From the NCBI RefSeq assembly GCF_016466415.2, contig NZ_CP066771.1:248001-312000 (forward strand): a stretch of 64,000 bases of DNA, given 5' to 3'. This DNA comes from Ralstonia pickettii. Lineage in GTDB: Bacteria > Pseudomonadota > Gammaproteobacteria > Burkholderiales > Burkholderiaceae. Under the pieces are notes generated by a model. It saw only the letters and a program-made list of their open reading frames with translations, had not been told where the DNA came from and did no database searches. Shown here piece by piece: positions 1 through 9,464 of this stretch; position 1 is the first letter of the stretch, and every line of letters starts with the position of its first letter. The translations under genes were made by a program, and so were the position numbers.

Positions 1-1
1 C

Positions 2-550
2 GACGCGCCGCGTGCGGTCGATGAGCGCGGCGCCTCGTTGCGCATGGCGGCGGCCATCGGGCTCGTGCTGCTCGTTGTGCAGATTGCCCTGGGTGGCTGG
101 GTCAGCACGAACTACGCTGTGCTGGCCTGTACCGATTTTCCGCTGTGCAACGGCCAGTGGGTTCCGCCGATGGACTTTGCACACGGCTTCTCATTCTGGC
201 GCCAGCTCGGCAAGACCGCCGGCGGCGATTTCATCTCGCACGACGCGCTGGTCGCCATCCATTGGACGCACCGCGTGTTTGCCGTCGTCGTGCTGAGCTA
301 CCTGGCGTGGCTTGGCGTACGCGCACGTCGCATCAACGGCATCGGCCGTGTCGCGACGGTGCTGCTCGTCGTGCTGGCCGTGCAATTGGCGACCGGGCTT
401 TCGAACATCGTGCTGGGGTGGCCGCTGCTGGCCGCCGTGGCGCACAACGGCGGCGCGGCCGTGCTGCTGTTGCTGATGGTGCGTCTGCATTACCTGATCG
501 GGCTCGCGCAGGCGCGGGCGCCGATGCCTGTGGCGGCTGCCGTCGTCTGA
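2..550 (+). CDS. ctaA: Haem A synthase CtaA/COX15, C-terminal part (5' end outside window)
   Basis: The frame is open from the first bases of the window, so only the C-terminal ~182 residues are present; the true start lies upstream. The product is a hydrophobic multi-pass inner-membrane protein. HWTHR and VAHNGG segments match the haem-ligating histidine regions of the CtaA/COX15 family, which oxidises haem O to haem A for cytochrome c oxidase. It is followed 20 bases later by ctaB, which makes haem O, and then by a Sco-type copper chaperone. That is the usual betaproteobacterial oxidase-assembly order. The in-frame ATG at 38 is internal, not a start. Confidence 0.9.
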   Translation, partial: DAPRAVDERGASLRMAAAIGLVLLVVQIALGGWVSTNYAVLACTDFPLCNGQWVPPMDFAHGFSFWRQLGKTAGGDFISHDALVAIHWTHRVFAVVVLSYLAWLGVRARRINGIGRVATVLLVVLAVQLATGLSNIVLGWPLLAAVAHNGGAAVLLLLMVRLHYLIGLAQARAPMPVAAAVV

Positions 551-570
551 ATGCCGTCTGACCGTTTTTT

Positions 571-1512
571 ATGAATACCGTGGCAACCCCAACAACTTCC
601 ACTCAACTTCCTGGCTGGCGGACGACCGCATCGCAGTATGCGGCGCTGACCAAGCCGCGCGTCACGCAGCTCGCCGTGTTCTGCGCCGTGATCGGCATGT
701 TCCTGGCCACGCCGGGCATGGTCCCGTGGTCGGTGCTGATCGGCGGCGCGGTCGGCATCTGGCTGTTCGCCGGCGCTGCTTTCGCCATCAACTGCCTGGT
801 CGAGCGCAAGATCGATGCAATGATGCGCCGCACGGCCTGGCGCCCGTCGGCAAGCGGTGAACTGGGCACGCGGCAGATCCTGGTGTTCTCGGTGGTGCTG
901 GGCGGCGCGGGCATGTGGACGCTGCACGTATTCGCCAACGACCTCACGATGTGGCTGACGTTCGCCACCTTCATCGGCTACGCGATCATCTACACACTGC
1001 TGCTCAAGCCCGCCACGCCACAGAACATTGTCATCGGCGGCCTCTCGGGCGCGATGCCTCCGGCGCTGGGCTGGGCGGCCGTGGCCAACAGCGTGCCGGC
1101 CGAGGCGTGGATCCTGGTGCTCATCATCTTTACCTGGACGCCGCCGCACTTCTGGGCACTCGCGCTGTACCGCCGCGCCGACTACGCCAAGTCGGGCCTG
1201 CCGATGCTGCCGATCACGCACGGCGAGAAATACACGCTACTGCACATCCTGCTGTACACGCTCATCATGATTGCCGCGACCATCCTGCCGTTCGTCTACG
1301 GCATGAGCGGCTACATCTACCTGGTGACCGCGCTGGTGCTGGGCTTCGGCTTCCTCTCGTATGCGTGGCGCATGTACCGCAAGTATTCCGACGCACTGGC
1401 GCAGAAGACTTTCCGCTACTCGATCATCTATCTGTCGATTTTGTTTGCCGCGCTGCTGGTGGACCACTACTTCAAGTTCGGGCCGGCGCTCACGCAAAGC
1501 GCGGCGCTGTGA
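571..1512 (+). CDS. ctaB: Protoheme IX farnesyltransferase (haem O synthase)
   Basis: A 313-residue polytopic inner-membrane UbiA-superfamily prenyltransferase that adds a farnesyl group to protohaem to give haem O. The signature [15 protein letters not shown] near residue 75 is the conserved Asp/Asn-rich prenyl-diphosphate binding motif of CtaB/CyoE. About nine hydrophobic segments follow, and the length is normal for the family. It lies directly after ctaA, so haem O and haem A synthesis are probably co-transcribed. The start ATG at 571 precedes MNTVATPT, giving the normal N-terminus. Confidence 0.95.
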   Translation: MNTVATPTTSTQLPGWRTTASQYAALTKPRVTQLAVFCAVIGMFLATPGMVPWSVLIGGAVGIWLFAGAAFAINCLVERKIDAMMRRTAWRPSASGELGTRQILVFSVVLGGAGMWTLHVFANDLTMWLTFATFIGYAIIYTLLLKPATPQNIVIGGLSGAMPPALGWAAVANSVPAEAWILVLIIFTWTPPHFWALALYRRADYAKSGLPMLPITHGEKYTLLHILLYTLIMIAATILPFVYGMSGYIYLVTALVLGFGFLSYAWRMYRKYSDALAQKTFRYSIIYLSILFAALLVDHYFKFGPALTQSAAL

Positions 1513-1575
1513 CGCACAGGGGCGCCAGCAGGCATGTGCCGTTGGCGTTACGCTAGGCGGTCTGTTTCCAACACG

Positions 1576-2187
1576 ATGACCATGCTCTCTTTCCGACACT
1601 TCCGCGCCGCGCTGTTCGCCATGCTGGCCGTCGCCGTGCTGGCGCTCGCGGCGTGCAGCGACAAGCCCGCCTTCAAGAACCTCGACATCACCGGATCCAA
1701 AAGCTTCGGCACCGATTTCTCGTTGACCGATCACACCGGCAAGCGCCGCACGCTCGAAGATTTCCGCGGCAAGGTCGTCGTCATGTTTTTCGGTTACACG
1801 CATTGCCCCGATGTCTGCCCGACCACGCTGGCTGAACTGCGCGCCGTGATGGAGACCCTCGGCAAGGATGCCGACCGCGTCCAGGTGCTGTTCGTCACCG
1901 TCGACCCGGAGCGTGACACGCAAGACCTGCTGGCCAAGTACGCGCCCGCATTCGATCCGCGCTTCATCGGCCTGCGTCCGGCCAATGAGGCAGAACTGAA
2001 GAAGGTCGCGTCCGACTTCAAGGTGTTCTACAGCAAGGTGCCGGGCAGCTCGCCCGACAACTACACCATGGACCACACCGCCGGCAGCTACATGTTTGAT
2101 CCAAAGGGCAACCTGCGCTTGTTCATCAAGCACGGCCAGGGGCCTGAGCCGATTGCACACGATATCAAGCAACTGCTGGCCGACTGA
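1576..2187 (+). CDS. SCO1/SenC family copper chaperone lipoprotein
   Basis: A 203-residue exported protein of the Sco/thioredoxin-like family that delivers copper to, or reduces, the CuA site of cytochrome c oxidase. I chose ATG 1576 because it puts MTMLSFRHF at the head of a clean lipoprotein signal ending LALAAC; the frame stays open upstream to 1534 without a signal-like start. The copper motif CPDVC is near residue 78, and the distal His lies in DHTAGSYMFD. It closes the ctaA-ctaB-sco cluster and ends just before a bidirectional terminator shared with rpoH. Confidence 0.93.
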   Translation: MTMLSFRHFRAALFAMLAVAVLALAACSDKPAFKNLDITGSKSFGTDFSLTDHTGKRRTLEDFRGKVVVMFFGYTHCPDVCPTTLAELRAVMETLGKDADRVQVLFVTVDPERDTQDLLAKYAPAFDPRFIGLRPANEAELKKVASDFKVFYSKVPGSSPDNYTMDHTAGSYMFDPKGNLRLFIKHGQGPEPIAHDIKQLLAD

Positions 2188-2212
2188 TCTCCGGCTGCCG
2201 CCCAAAGAAAAA

Positions 2213-2237
2213 GCCCGCCAACCTGGCGGGCTTTTTT
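2213..2237. terminator. Bidirectional Rho-independent terminator between sco and rpoH
   Basis: Perfect 8-bp stem GCCCGCCA / TGGCGGGC with loop ACC. It is followed by six T on the + strand and preceded by an A-run, so it can serve both convergent genes. Confidence 0.9.
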
Positions 2238-2253
2238 ATGGCGAGGCGGCAGC

Positions 2254-3183
2254 TTAGGCAAAAGCCTGCAGCGCACCCTTCATCTTCTTCATCGCGGCCG
2301 ATTCGATCTGGCGAATGCGCTCAGCCGACACGCCAAACTCGTCGGCCAGCTCGTGCAGCGTCGAGCCACCCGATCCGTCGTCGTTCACGTTCAGCCAGCG
2401 GGCTTCGATGATGCGGCGGCTGCGGTCATCCAGCTTGGCGAGGGCGGCTTCAATGCCTTCGCTTTGCATGCGGTCGTTGCTGCGCGCTTCGATCACGCGG
2501 GTCGGCTCGTTGTGCGTATCAGCCAGGTAGGCGATGGGGGCGTACGACTCTTCGCCGTCGTCCATCTGGCCTTCCAGCGCGATGTCGCCGCCCGAGAGAC
2601 GGGTCTCCATCTCGCGCACTTCCGTGCCCTTGACGTTGAGTTCGGCCGCTACCGCGTCGATCTCGTCCGACGTGAAGGTCGCCTGCGCATCCTGCTTGTG
2701 GCTGCGCAGGTTGAAGAACAGCTTGCGCTGGGCCTTGGTGGTGGCCACCTTCACCATGCGCCAGTTCTTCAAGATGTACTCGTGCATCTCGGCCTTGATC
2801 CAGTGCATCGCGTACGAAACGAGACGCACGCCCTGATCGGGGTCGAAGCGCTTGACAGCCTTCATCAGGCCAATGTTGCCTTCCTGGATGAGGTCGGCAT
2901 GCGGCAGGCCGTAGCCCAGGTAGCCGCGCGCAATCGACACGACCAGACGCAGGTGCGAGAGCACCAGGCGGCGGGCGGCGTCAAGATTGTCGTTGTCGCG
3001 ATATTCGCGGGCCAGGCGTTGTTCTTCTTCAGCCGACAGCATTGGCACACGGTTGACGCTCTGGATATAAGCGTCGATGTTGCCCAGGTTGCCGGGGAAC
3101 GCCAGCGCCCATCCATTGCCGGCGTTGCCGGACGGCTGGGTGGCGATTGCGGAAACGGTATTCACGGGGATGACTGCGTTCAC
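2254..3183 (-). CDS. rpoH: RNA polymerase heat-shock sigma factor RpoH (sigma-32)
   Basis: A 309-residue group-3 sigma factor. Region 2 contains DLIQEGNIGLMKAV. The RpoH box QRKLFFNLR, found only in sigma-32 proteins and used for core and regulator contacts, is present near residue 153. The C-terminal region-4 helix-turn-helix reads FGVSAERIRQIE. The start is GTG at 3183, preceded by a strong AGGAG ribosome site and giving MNAVIPVN. A perfect CIRCE element lies 44 bases upstream, so transcription is probably also under HrcA repression. It converges with the sco gene at a shared terminator. Confidence 0.96.
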   Translation of the reverse strand: MNAVIPVNTVSAIATQPSGNAGNGWALAFPGNLGNIDAYIQSVNRVPMLSAEEEQRLAREYRDNDNLDAARRLVLSHLRLVVSIARGYLGYGLPHADLIQEGNIGLMKAVKRFDPDQGVRLVSYAMHWIKAEMHEYILKNWRMVKVATTKAQRKLFFNLRSHKQDAQATFTSDEIDAVAAELNVKGTEVREMETRLSGGDIALEGQMDDGEESYAPIAYLADTHNEPTRVIEARSNDRMQSEGIEAALAKLDDRSRRIIEARWLNVNDDGSGGSTLHELADEFGVSAERIRQIESAAMKKMKGALQAFA

Positions 3184-3226
3184 TCAGGACTCCTGTCGAA
3201 ATCCAGTGGAGGTTTGGAAAGGCATC

Positions 3227-3253
3227 TTAGCACTCCGACCGGAAGAGTGCTAA
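3227..3253. promoter_or_regulatory. CIRCE element (HrcA operator) upstream of rpoH
   Basis: Inverted repeat TTAGCACTC - 9 nt (CGACCGGAA) - GAGTGCTAA. This matches the CIRCE consensus at all 18 positions with the canonical 9-base spacer. It sits 44-70 bases upstream of the rpoH GTG start, a position suited to operator function. CIRCE is the binding site of the HrcA repressor, normally found at groESL. Its presence here implies that HrcA controls the heat-shock sigma gene. Confidence 0.95.
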
Positions 3254-3381
3254 TAGGACATTTTTGCCTGTTTGATAGTTCCCGTAAATCGTCGGGCTTG
3301 CTTGATAGCGTGATGTTTGCGCCGCAGCAATAGGAGCAGCGCACCCATTCATAGACCGTCGCTGACGGCATCGGTTCTCGA

Positions 3382-6300
3382 CTACGCCGCCGTGTTTCGA
3401 CCGCGAGACTTGGCCCAGTAAAGTGCGCGATCCGCTTCCCGTAAAGCGGTGTCGGGTTCACGTACTTCGGGGCCGGGACAGGCAACACCGACGCTCGTGG
3501 TGACGTGCAGGATCGTGTCGCCCCGCAGGGTGATGGGCGGTCGGATTGCACCGACGATTTTCTGAGCGGTGTGCAGCGCATCATCCGGGGCGTCGATGGG
3601 GTCCAGCAGGATGATGAATTCGTCACCTGCGAGGCGGGCGACGGTGTCGCTGCGGCGCACGGCGCGTTGAAGCCGGTGCGCGACTTCCACCAGCACTGCA
3701 TCGCCGGCGGCGTGGCCGTAGGTGTCGTTGATGTGCTTGAAGTGGTCGACGTCCAGGTACAGCACCCCCAACGGCGCAGGCAGCCGCTGACGGCGCTCCA
3801 GCGCTGCGCGCAGCCGCTCGTACAGCTCATAACGGTTAGGCAGGCCCGTCAGCGCATCAAAGCGCGCCATGCGGGAAAGCTCCATCTCGCTGCGCTTGGC
3901 TTCGGTCACGTCCTGCACGAAGGCGTAGAAACCGCAGCGGCCGTCCTGCGCTTCTCCGGCATCGGGGACGAGTTGGCCCCGGAGGTGTCGTGTGCGGCTG
4001 CGCAGACCGCTGGCAGACGGTCTTTCGTACCACGGCGCGGTGATCTCGAATTGGACCGATTCTCCTCGCTGGGCGCGCGCGAGATACGGTGCGATCAGCG
4101 CGTACGTGCTCGGCGTGAAGACCCGTTCCGGCGTCTGGCCACAAACTTCCTCCGGGGTGCGCTGCAGCCAACGTGCGTGCGTGACGTTGCAGAAGGTGAA
4201 GACGCCATCCGGGTTGATGTGCGAGACCAGCAGCGGCGCGTTGTCGAGCACCAGCTTGAGCGCCCGTTCACTGCGCGCCAGAGCCAGCTCGGCAGTGGTG
4301 CGGGACGTCAGATCCTGCAGCACGGAGAAATAGCCCCGCAGTGTGCCGCGATCGTCGTAGTCAGGAAAGTAATGACCGCTCAGGTAGCGGGGCACGCCGG
4401 TGCGCATCGACTGGATCTCGAATTGCACCGGGTACCCGGCCAGCACCTCGGTCATGTAAGGCAGCAGCGCGCGATAGTCCTCGGGGGCGTAGATGTCGCG
4501 CACGTGGTGATCGAGCATCTCGTCCTCGCGGCGGCCGAAGGCTTCGAGCAGGGTGCGGCTGGCAAAGCGGACGATGCCGTCGGAGTCGACGTAGCTGAGC
4601 TGCGCGGGCACGTTGTCGGCCACTAGGCGCAGTTGTTCGCGGCTCGCGCGCAGGGCATCACGGCGGCGTTCCAGGCTTTCGTTTGCGGTGCGCAGCGCGC
4701 GTTCGGACGCGGCCAGCCGGTTGGCAAATGGCCGCACCGTCAGACGGATGACCAGCACGCTGGCGATCATCAGGCACAGCATGAAGGCGCCGAGCCGCTC
4801 GAACTGCACGCGCATCGGGGCGTACAGCTCGGCGCTCGCGATCTTGCTGATCAGCGCCAGGCCCGTGTGGCCGATGGGCGTGTAGCTGAACGATGTCGGC
4901 ATGCCGTGGATGTCCTGCCACTGGCCGTAGCCTGCCTCGCCCGATAGCGCCAGGCGCGACGGCAGCGGCCGGCGGTCGACCGTAAGAGCCGGCAACTCGA
5001 ACACGTACGCATCGAAGCGCTGCGGAAACGACATGGCGCGGCCGCGCACATCAAAGCCCGACATCGCCAGCGTTTCGGTCTTTCCGATGCCGCGCTCGTT
5101 GGCGTAGCGCGCGGTCATGTGGGCGAGCGGTTGCTCTGCGACCAGCAAGCCGATCTGCATGCCGTCTGCCATGACAGGCGTTTCTGTGCGCATGGCAAAT
5201 CCGTGTACCCATTGCAGCGTGACGCGCTCGGGCGCGAGGCCGGCGTGCAGCCGAATCGACAGTTCGGGCTCAAGCGTTTGCGTGCCGAGACTGACGATGC
5301 CCTCTCCCGCCAGCGTACGCAGTTGCAGGTACGAGTACCCTTGCTGGCGATACGCCTGCAGCGCGCTCTCGCTGCGCAGGCGCGCCGCATTGTCGGTGGG
5401 ATGGCGCAGCACTTCCTGGATGTGCGTGGCGGCGGCCACCAGGCGCGGGTTTTCCGCGCGCATGGCCAGCAGTTGATCGAACTCTTCTGCGTAGCTGGAG
5501 AGCGCCCGCGCCCGCGCGGTGCCGAATGTCAGGCCGACGCTGTCCACCTGGATGATGAACGCCGTGATGGTCGCTCCCAGGCCTGCAAGTACCACGCAGC
5601 CGCCGCTGATCCACACGATGGTGTCTTCCGGCGACAAGCGCAGGCGCAACACGCCCGGCTGCCGGACTACCGCAACGCACAGCACGCCCATGACCACCAG
5701 CAGCGTGCAGATGGCCGCTACGTCCGAGGCGCGCCACACCAACCACGCCGGGTACAGATATTCGAGCGCCATGGCGCGGCCAAGCAGGTCGCCCGCGCAG
5801 AGCAGCATCGCCAGGCCGACCAAGCCCCAGAACCACCGCGCGCGGTGCGGTTTGCGCAACGTCGGCACAAGGCTCAGGGCCGTCGCCGATGCGGCCATCG
5901 CCAGCGCGTGGCTGGGGTGCATGCCGCCGATCCAACCGGTCACCCATTGGCGGTCCAGCCATGTGTGCACGCCCGGAAAGTCCAGCCCGATCGGCCATCC
6001 CGTGAGCATCTCGGCCAGCCGCAGCGTGGACAGCACCGCCACCACGCCGCCCAGCCCCCGGGCCACCGGATCTGCCCAGCGCACTTTCGGCCGTACCGTC
6101 CCGACGAGCAGCGCAGCCAGCCCCGCGCCAAGCAGGGTCAGGTTGACGCCGGTGGCGAACACGATCAGCAGCCGATCGCTGCCGAGCTTCACTGCCCACG
6201 GCCAATGCCGCAGCCAGCCGACCATCACGGTCAGCCCAACAAGGACGAGGAGGAAGCCGATGCCGCCGGCAATGGCGACAAGCGGCCGGCGAGGAACCAT
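3382..6300 (-). CDS. Membrane-bound sensory diguanylate cyclase (PAS-PAS-GGDEF)
   Basis: A 972-residue inner-membrane signalling protein. Residues ~1-230 hold about seven hydrophobic segments. Residues ~240-500 form an extracytoplasmic sensor-like region closed by another membrane helix. Two PAS-like regions follow (YVDSDGIVRFAS near 565 and HINPDGVFTFCN near 690), then a C-terminal GGDEF domain (~810-970). The active-site motif is AGDEF rather than GGDEF, at about residue 891. The inhibitory I-site RRSD lies five residues before it, so the cyclase is probably active and product-inhibited. There is no EAL domain. It is divergent from osmC with a 241-base gap. The signal sensed is unknown. Confidence 0.85.
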   Translation of the reverse strand: MVPRRPLVAIAGGIGFLLVLVGLTVMVGWLRHWPWAVKLGSDRLLIVFATGVNLTLLGAGLAALLVGTVRPKVRWADPVARGLGGVVAVLSTLRLAEMLTGWPIGLDFPGVHTWLDRQWVTGWIGGMHPSHALAMAASATALSLVPTLRKPHRARWFWGLVGLAMLLCAGDLLGRAMALEYLYPAWLVWRASDVAAICTLLVVMGVLCVAVVRQPGVLRLRLSPEDTIVWISGGCVVLAGLGATITAFIIQVDSVGLTFGTARARALSSYAEEFDQLLAMRAENPRLVAAATHIQEVLRHPTDNAARLRSESALQAYRQQGYSYLQLRTLAGEGIVSLGTQTLEPELSIRLHAGLAPERVTLQWVHGFAMRTETPVMADGMQIGLLVAEQPLAHMTARYANERGIGKTETLAMSGFDVRGRAMSFPQRFDAYVFELPALTVDRRPLPSRLALSGEAGYGQWQDIHGMPTSFSYTPIGHTGLALISKIASAELYAPMRVQFERLGAFMLCLMIASVLVIRLTVRPFANRLAASERALRTANESLERRRDALRASREQLRLVADNVPAQLSYVDSDGIVRFASRTLLEAFGRREDEMLDHHVRDIYAPEDYRALLPYMTEVLAGYPVQFEIQSMRTGVPRYLSGHYFPDYDDRGTLRGYFSVLQDLTSRTTAELALARSERALKLVLDNAPLLVSHINPDGVFTFCNVTHARWLQRTPEEVCGQTPERVFTPSTYALIAPYLARAQRGESVQFEITAPWYERPSASGLRSRTRHLRGQLVPDAGEAQDGRCGFYAFVQDVTEAKRSEMELSRMARFDALTGLPNRYELYERLRAALERRQRLPAPLGVLYLDVDHFKHINDTYGHAAGDAVLVEVAHRLQRAVRRSDTVARLAGDEFIILLDPIDAPDDALHTAQKIVGAIRPPITLRGDTILHVTTSVGVACPGPEVREPDTALREADRALYWAKSRGRNTAA

Positions 6301-6541
6301 GCAGGTGACGAGTAAGCGGGGCGGTTTCTGGGCGGATGTCTTCTAACCGGAAGATCGGCGGAAAACCGCGCCGCTTGAGCGTTTCCACCCCAATGGGTGG
6401 GCCGAATTGCCATGTCTGCAATGTCGAGTGATCGAAGCGCCCGTGAAAGCGATGCGCGACGCACGTCGGGTCTTCTCCCGTGCCGTCACGCAAGTTGGCT
6501 ACACTGCCCGGACATCGCAGAAATCGCTACAGGAGCCGTCA

Positions 6542-6946
6542 ATGAGCATCGTCGTCAGCAAGGACACCGAAGGCCTTTTTCGCCACAAAGTCACCTTTCC
6601 CGAAGGCGTCACCTATACCGATGTGCCCAAGCCGACAGGCGAGGGCAGCGCGCCCGACCCCCACGCCTACTTTGACGCGGCCCTGGCAAGCTGCAAGGCA
6701 CTGACCGTCACGCTGTATGCGCGCCAGCGCAAGTACCCGCTCGATTCGATCGACGTTGTCGTCGAGCACGACGGCACCCAGGAGCGTCAGGGCCGCTACA
6801 AGCTGCGCACGGTGCTGACCCTGCACGGCGACCTGAGCGACGAGCAGCGCGCCGACCTCCTGCGCGTGGCCGGTAAATGCCCCATTCACAAGCTGATGAC
6901 CGAGGTCGAGATCAGCGTCGACACCGAGCTTGCCGAGCGCGCCTGA
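6542..6946 (+). CDS. OsmC family protein
   Basis: A 134-residue OsmC/YhfA-type protein, a small cytoplasmic peroxiredoxin-like fold. The two family cysteines are visible: one in ALASCKALT (near residue 58) and one in GKCPIHKL (near residue 115). ATG 6542 was chosen because AGGAG lies six bases upstream; the frame extends further upstream to 6407, but without such a site. It is separated from the pirin gene by 12 bases and both appear to form one unit. OsmC proteins generally reduce organic hydroperoxides; the exact substrate here cannot be told. Confidence 0.88.
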   Translation: MSIVVSKDTEGLFRHKVTFPEGVTYTDVPKPTGEGSAPDPHAYFDAALASCKALTVTLYARQRKYPLDSIDVVVEHDGTQERQGRYKLRTVLTLHGDLSDEQRADLLRVAGKCPIHKLMTEVEISVDTELAERA

Positions 6947-6958
6947 GGAGCTTTCACC

Positions 6959-7828
6959 ATGACGTCCATTCAGCACATCATTGGCCCGCACGTGCGGGAC
7001 CTCGGCGGTTTCTCGGTCAAGCGCGTGCTGCCCTCGGCCGCGCGCCAGACGGTGGGCCCGTTCATCTTCTTCGACCACATGGGCCCGGTGGATTTCGCCC
7101 CCGGCGAGGGCATCGACGTGCGCCCCCACCCGCACATCGGGCTGGCCACCGTCACGTATCTGTTCGACGGCAGCATGGTCCACCGCGACAGCCTCGGCAG
7201 CGTGCAGACCATCACGCCCGGCGACGTGAACTGGATGACGGCCGGCAACGGCATCGTCCATTCCGAGCGCTCGTCGCCGGAAGGGCGTGAAAAGGGCGCG
7301 CGCATGCACGGCATCCAGACCTGGGTGGCGCTGCCGAAGGACCAGGAAAAGGTCAACGCCAGCTTCGCGCACCATGCGGCCGAGACGCTGCCCAAGCTGG
7401 AGTGCCCCGGCGTGCAGGGCGTGGTCATCGCGGGAGATGCGTTCGGGCTGACGTCGCCGGTGAAGGTGAGTTCGCGCACGCTGTATGTGGCGCTGGAACT
7501 GGCGGCCGGTGCATCGCTGGTGATTCCGCCCGAGCATGCAGACCGCGGCCTGTATCTGGTCGAGGGCGCCGTCACCATCGACGGCGAGGCGCTCGACCCG
7601 CACCACCTTGCCGTGCTGGAACCCGGCGGCGACGTGACGCTCACCGCCCAGGTGTCGTCCCGCGTGATGCTGCTGGGCGGCGACCCGACCGACGGCCACC
7701 GCCACATCTACTGGAACTTCGTCGCCAGCGATAAGGCCGAAATTGAAGACGCCAAGCAGCGCTGGGAGGCCGACGCCTTCGCCCACGTGCCGGGCGAAAC
7801 GGAGCGCATTCCGCTGCCGTCCAAGTAA
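6959..7828 (+). CDS. Pirin family protein
   Basis: A 289-residue bicupin of the pirin family. The metal-binding N-terminal cupin is evident: RPHPHIGLATVTYLF supplies two His ligands near residues 57-59, and a third lies in IVHSERSS near 101. The C-terminal cupin-like half follows from ~180. Bacterial pirins are iron-binding proteins, some with quercetinase-like dioxygenase activity or roles in redox regulation; the specific role is not deducible. AGGAG precedes the ATG, and the gene follows osmC closely, suggesting a stress-linked pair. Confidence 0.9.
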   Translation: MTSIQHIIGPHVRDLGGFSVKRVLPSAARQTVGPFIFFDHMGPVDFAPGEGIDVRPHPHIGLATVTYLFDGSMVHRDSLGSVQTITPGDVNWMTAGNGIVHSERSSPEGREKGARMHGIQTWVALPKDQEKVNASFAHHAAETLPKLECPGVQGVVIAGDAFGLTSPVKVSSRTLYVALELAAGASLVIPPEHADRGLYLVEGAVTIDGEALDPHHLAVLEPGGDVTLTAQVSSRVMLLGGDPTDGHRHIYWNFVASDKAEIEDAKQRWEADAFAHVPGETERIPLPSK

Positions 7829-7841
7829 GACCGGCGATCGC

Positions 7842-8852
7842 TCAGGCAGCCTGCGCCGGTCGTGCGCAGCGCACGATCGCGCGGACCTGCTTGGCGATCG
7901 GCTCCGGCACCGGCTGCTTGCCTTCGAGCACCGCCTCGATCCACCGCGCCGTTGCCGCCACGTCTGTCCCCACGGGCAGCTCAGGCGGTGCGTCGCTCGA
8001 ACCTTCCACCGCTTCGATCACCGCTTCGTGCGCGCCGTCGTGCAGCCACTCCACCGCGCTGCCGCGCCGCGCATCGGCCACCGCCTCGCCCTCGGTGCCA
8101 CGCGCCAGCAGCACATTGGCCGGATGGCGCAGGAAGTAATCGGTGAGCGTGTCGCGGTATTCCGGGTGCGTGTAGCTGACCAGCCGTAGCGCCTCGTGGG
8201 GCGCGTGCCCACCAATGGGCTGCAGCATCTTCACCACTGTGTGGGCCGAATTGCGCAGCCCGACGATCTCGCGCTTATCCAGCAGTGCCGTCAGTTCGGG
8301 AGAGAGCACGTCGATCGGCACATAGGCCAGGCGATCGCGCTCCAGGCGCTCGCGGGCGTCGTCCATGTGTTCGCAGAGGGGCCAGCCGAGCGCTTCGAAC
8401 AGCGCAGCCGTGGTGACGCGGCCGTCGAAGCGGCGGATGCCATGCACCAGCACCGGCACACCTTCGCGCGCCAGCAGCTTGGCCAGCAGCGGCACCAGGT
8501 TCGGCTGGCGGCGGGCGCCGTTATAGCTGGGGATGACAACTGGCAACGCATGCTCGGGCGTGTCCGGTGCCGGCAGCGGCCGGCAATGCGCATGCGTGGC
8601 TTCCAGCATGCCGTCGAGTTCTTCCGGGGTCTCCCCCTTGATGCGGTAGGCCATGAGGATGGCGCCGAGCTGCACGTCGGAGATGCGGCTTTCCAGCATG
8701 GCGGTGAAGAGCGCGCGGGCATCGTGCTTGACCAGCGCGCGAGCGCCGTCTGCGCCGCGGCCGATTTCTTTGATGAAGCGGGCAGCGGGGAAGGGGCCAT
8801 TGGCGAAGGCGTCTTCAGTCGCGGTGGCGGGGAGGATGGGGGGAGCGGGCAT
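7842..8852 (-). CDS. ybiB: TrpD2/YbiB-like glycosyltransferase-family-3 protein
   Basis: A 336-residue protein resembling anthranilate phosphoribosyltransferase. It has an N-terminal helical GT3_N domain (ARALFTAMLESRISDVQLGAIL) followed by the GT3 phosphorylase-like core. The gene is not in a tryptophan operon, and the family signature matches YbiB/TrpD2. E. coli YbiB members lack phosphoribosyltransferase activity and bind nucleic acid, so a trp role should not be assumed. It is convergent with the pirin gene 13 bases away. Upstream begins the repeat/IS481 region. Confidence 0.8.
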   Translation of the reverse strand: MPAPPILPATATEDAFANGPFPAARFIKEIGRGADGARALVKHDARALFTAMLESRISDVQLGAILMAYRIKGETPEELDGMLEATHAHCRPLPAPDTPEHALPVVIPSYNGARRQPNLVPLLAKLLAREGVPVLVHGIRRFDGRVTTAALFEALGWPLCEHMDDARERLERDRLAYVPIDVLSPELTALLDKREIVGLRNSAHTVVKMLQPIGGHAPHEALRLVSYTHPEYRDTLTDYFLRHPANVLLARGTEGEAVADARRGSAVEWLHDGAHEAVIEAVEGSSDAPPELPVGTDVAATARWIEAVLEGKQPVPEPIAKQVRAIVRCARPAQAA

Positions 8853-8954
8853 CAGGATGTGGTGGGGGTGTTTGCTTGGGTTTGATCATAGCGCTGGGGT
8901 TTGCGCTGGCGCTAGCGTTGGGGTTGGGTTGGTTTTTGTTGGTGGTGCATCCGT

Positions 8955-9151
8955 TGTTTCATCCCCTGCCGGGGCTGAGTCACTTTCTTTGTCTTGCCAA
9001 AGAAAGTAACCAAAGAAAGGCGCGCCCGAGATGGCGACTTCCTCCTTGAATTTCTGTAACCGGGCGGAGAAGGAGGCAAACTCGCTGCGCTCAGACAGGC
9101 CTCCTTCTTTTTTCCGCCCGCTTACACAAATTCAAGGCGCCATCTAGGGCA
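8955..9151 (+). repeat. Left arm of a ~200-bp imperfect inverted repeat
   Basis: This arm is matched, in reverse complement, by 9305-9464 plus 10752-10787. Shared blocks include CCCCTGCCGGGGC, the run around TTGTCTTGCCAAAGAAAGTAA, GGCGCGCCCGAGATGGCGA and TTCAAGGCGCCATCTAGGGC. The arm itself folds into a long hairpin: CCTTGAATTT pairs with AAATTCAAGG, and an inner GAAGGAGGC pairs with GCCTCCTTC. No gene is seen in the 8853-9464 stretch. Confidence 0.85.
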
Positions 9152-9464
9152 GGAACGTCAACGGCCACACCGTTGGCGTGCCGATGTGAGCGCTGAAACT
9201 CGCGCTCAGTGCAGAGCGATGGACGACGAACGACGGACACCGAACGACGGGTTCGGCCTGTAACACGAAGTGGCGCGCTGGCAAAAGATGGTGTGCTTTT
9301 CCCTTGCCCTAGATGGCGCCTTGAATTTCTGTCGCAGGGAGGAAAAAGAGGGGAGGCCTGTCTGAGCGAAGCGAGTTTGCCTCCCATCCCTCCCTGCGAC
9401 AGAAATTCAAGGAGTCTTTCGCCATCTCGGGCGCGCCTTTCTTTGCTTACTTTCTTTGGCAAGA

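Noticed and set aside
2353-3333. Long + strand frame opposite rpoH
   Set aside because: High-GC antisense shadow; no family likeness. Similar shadows lie opposite uvrA, the M16 genes, the TPR gene and the dynamin-like gene.
7842-8852. trpD (anthranilate phosphoribosyltransferase)
   Set aside because: Fold is related, but the context lacks other trp genes and the sequence fits the YbiB/TrpD2 branch.
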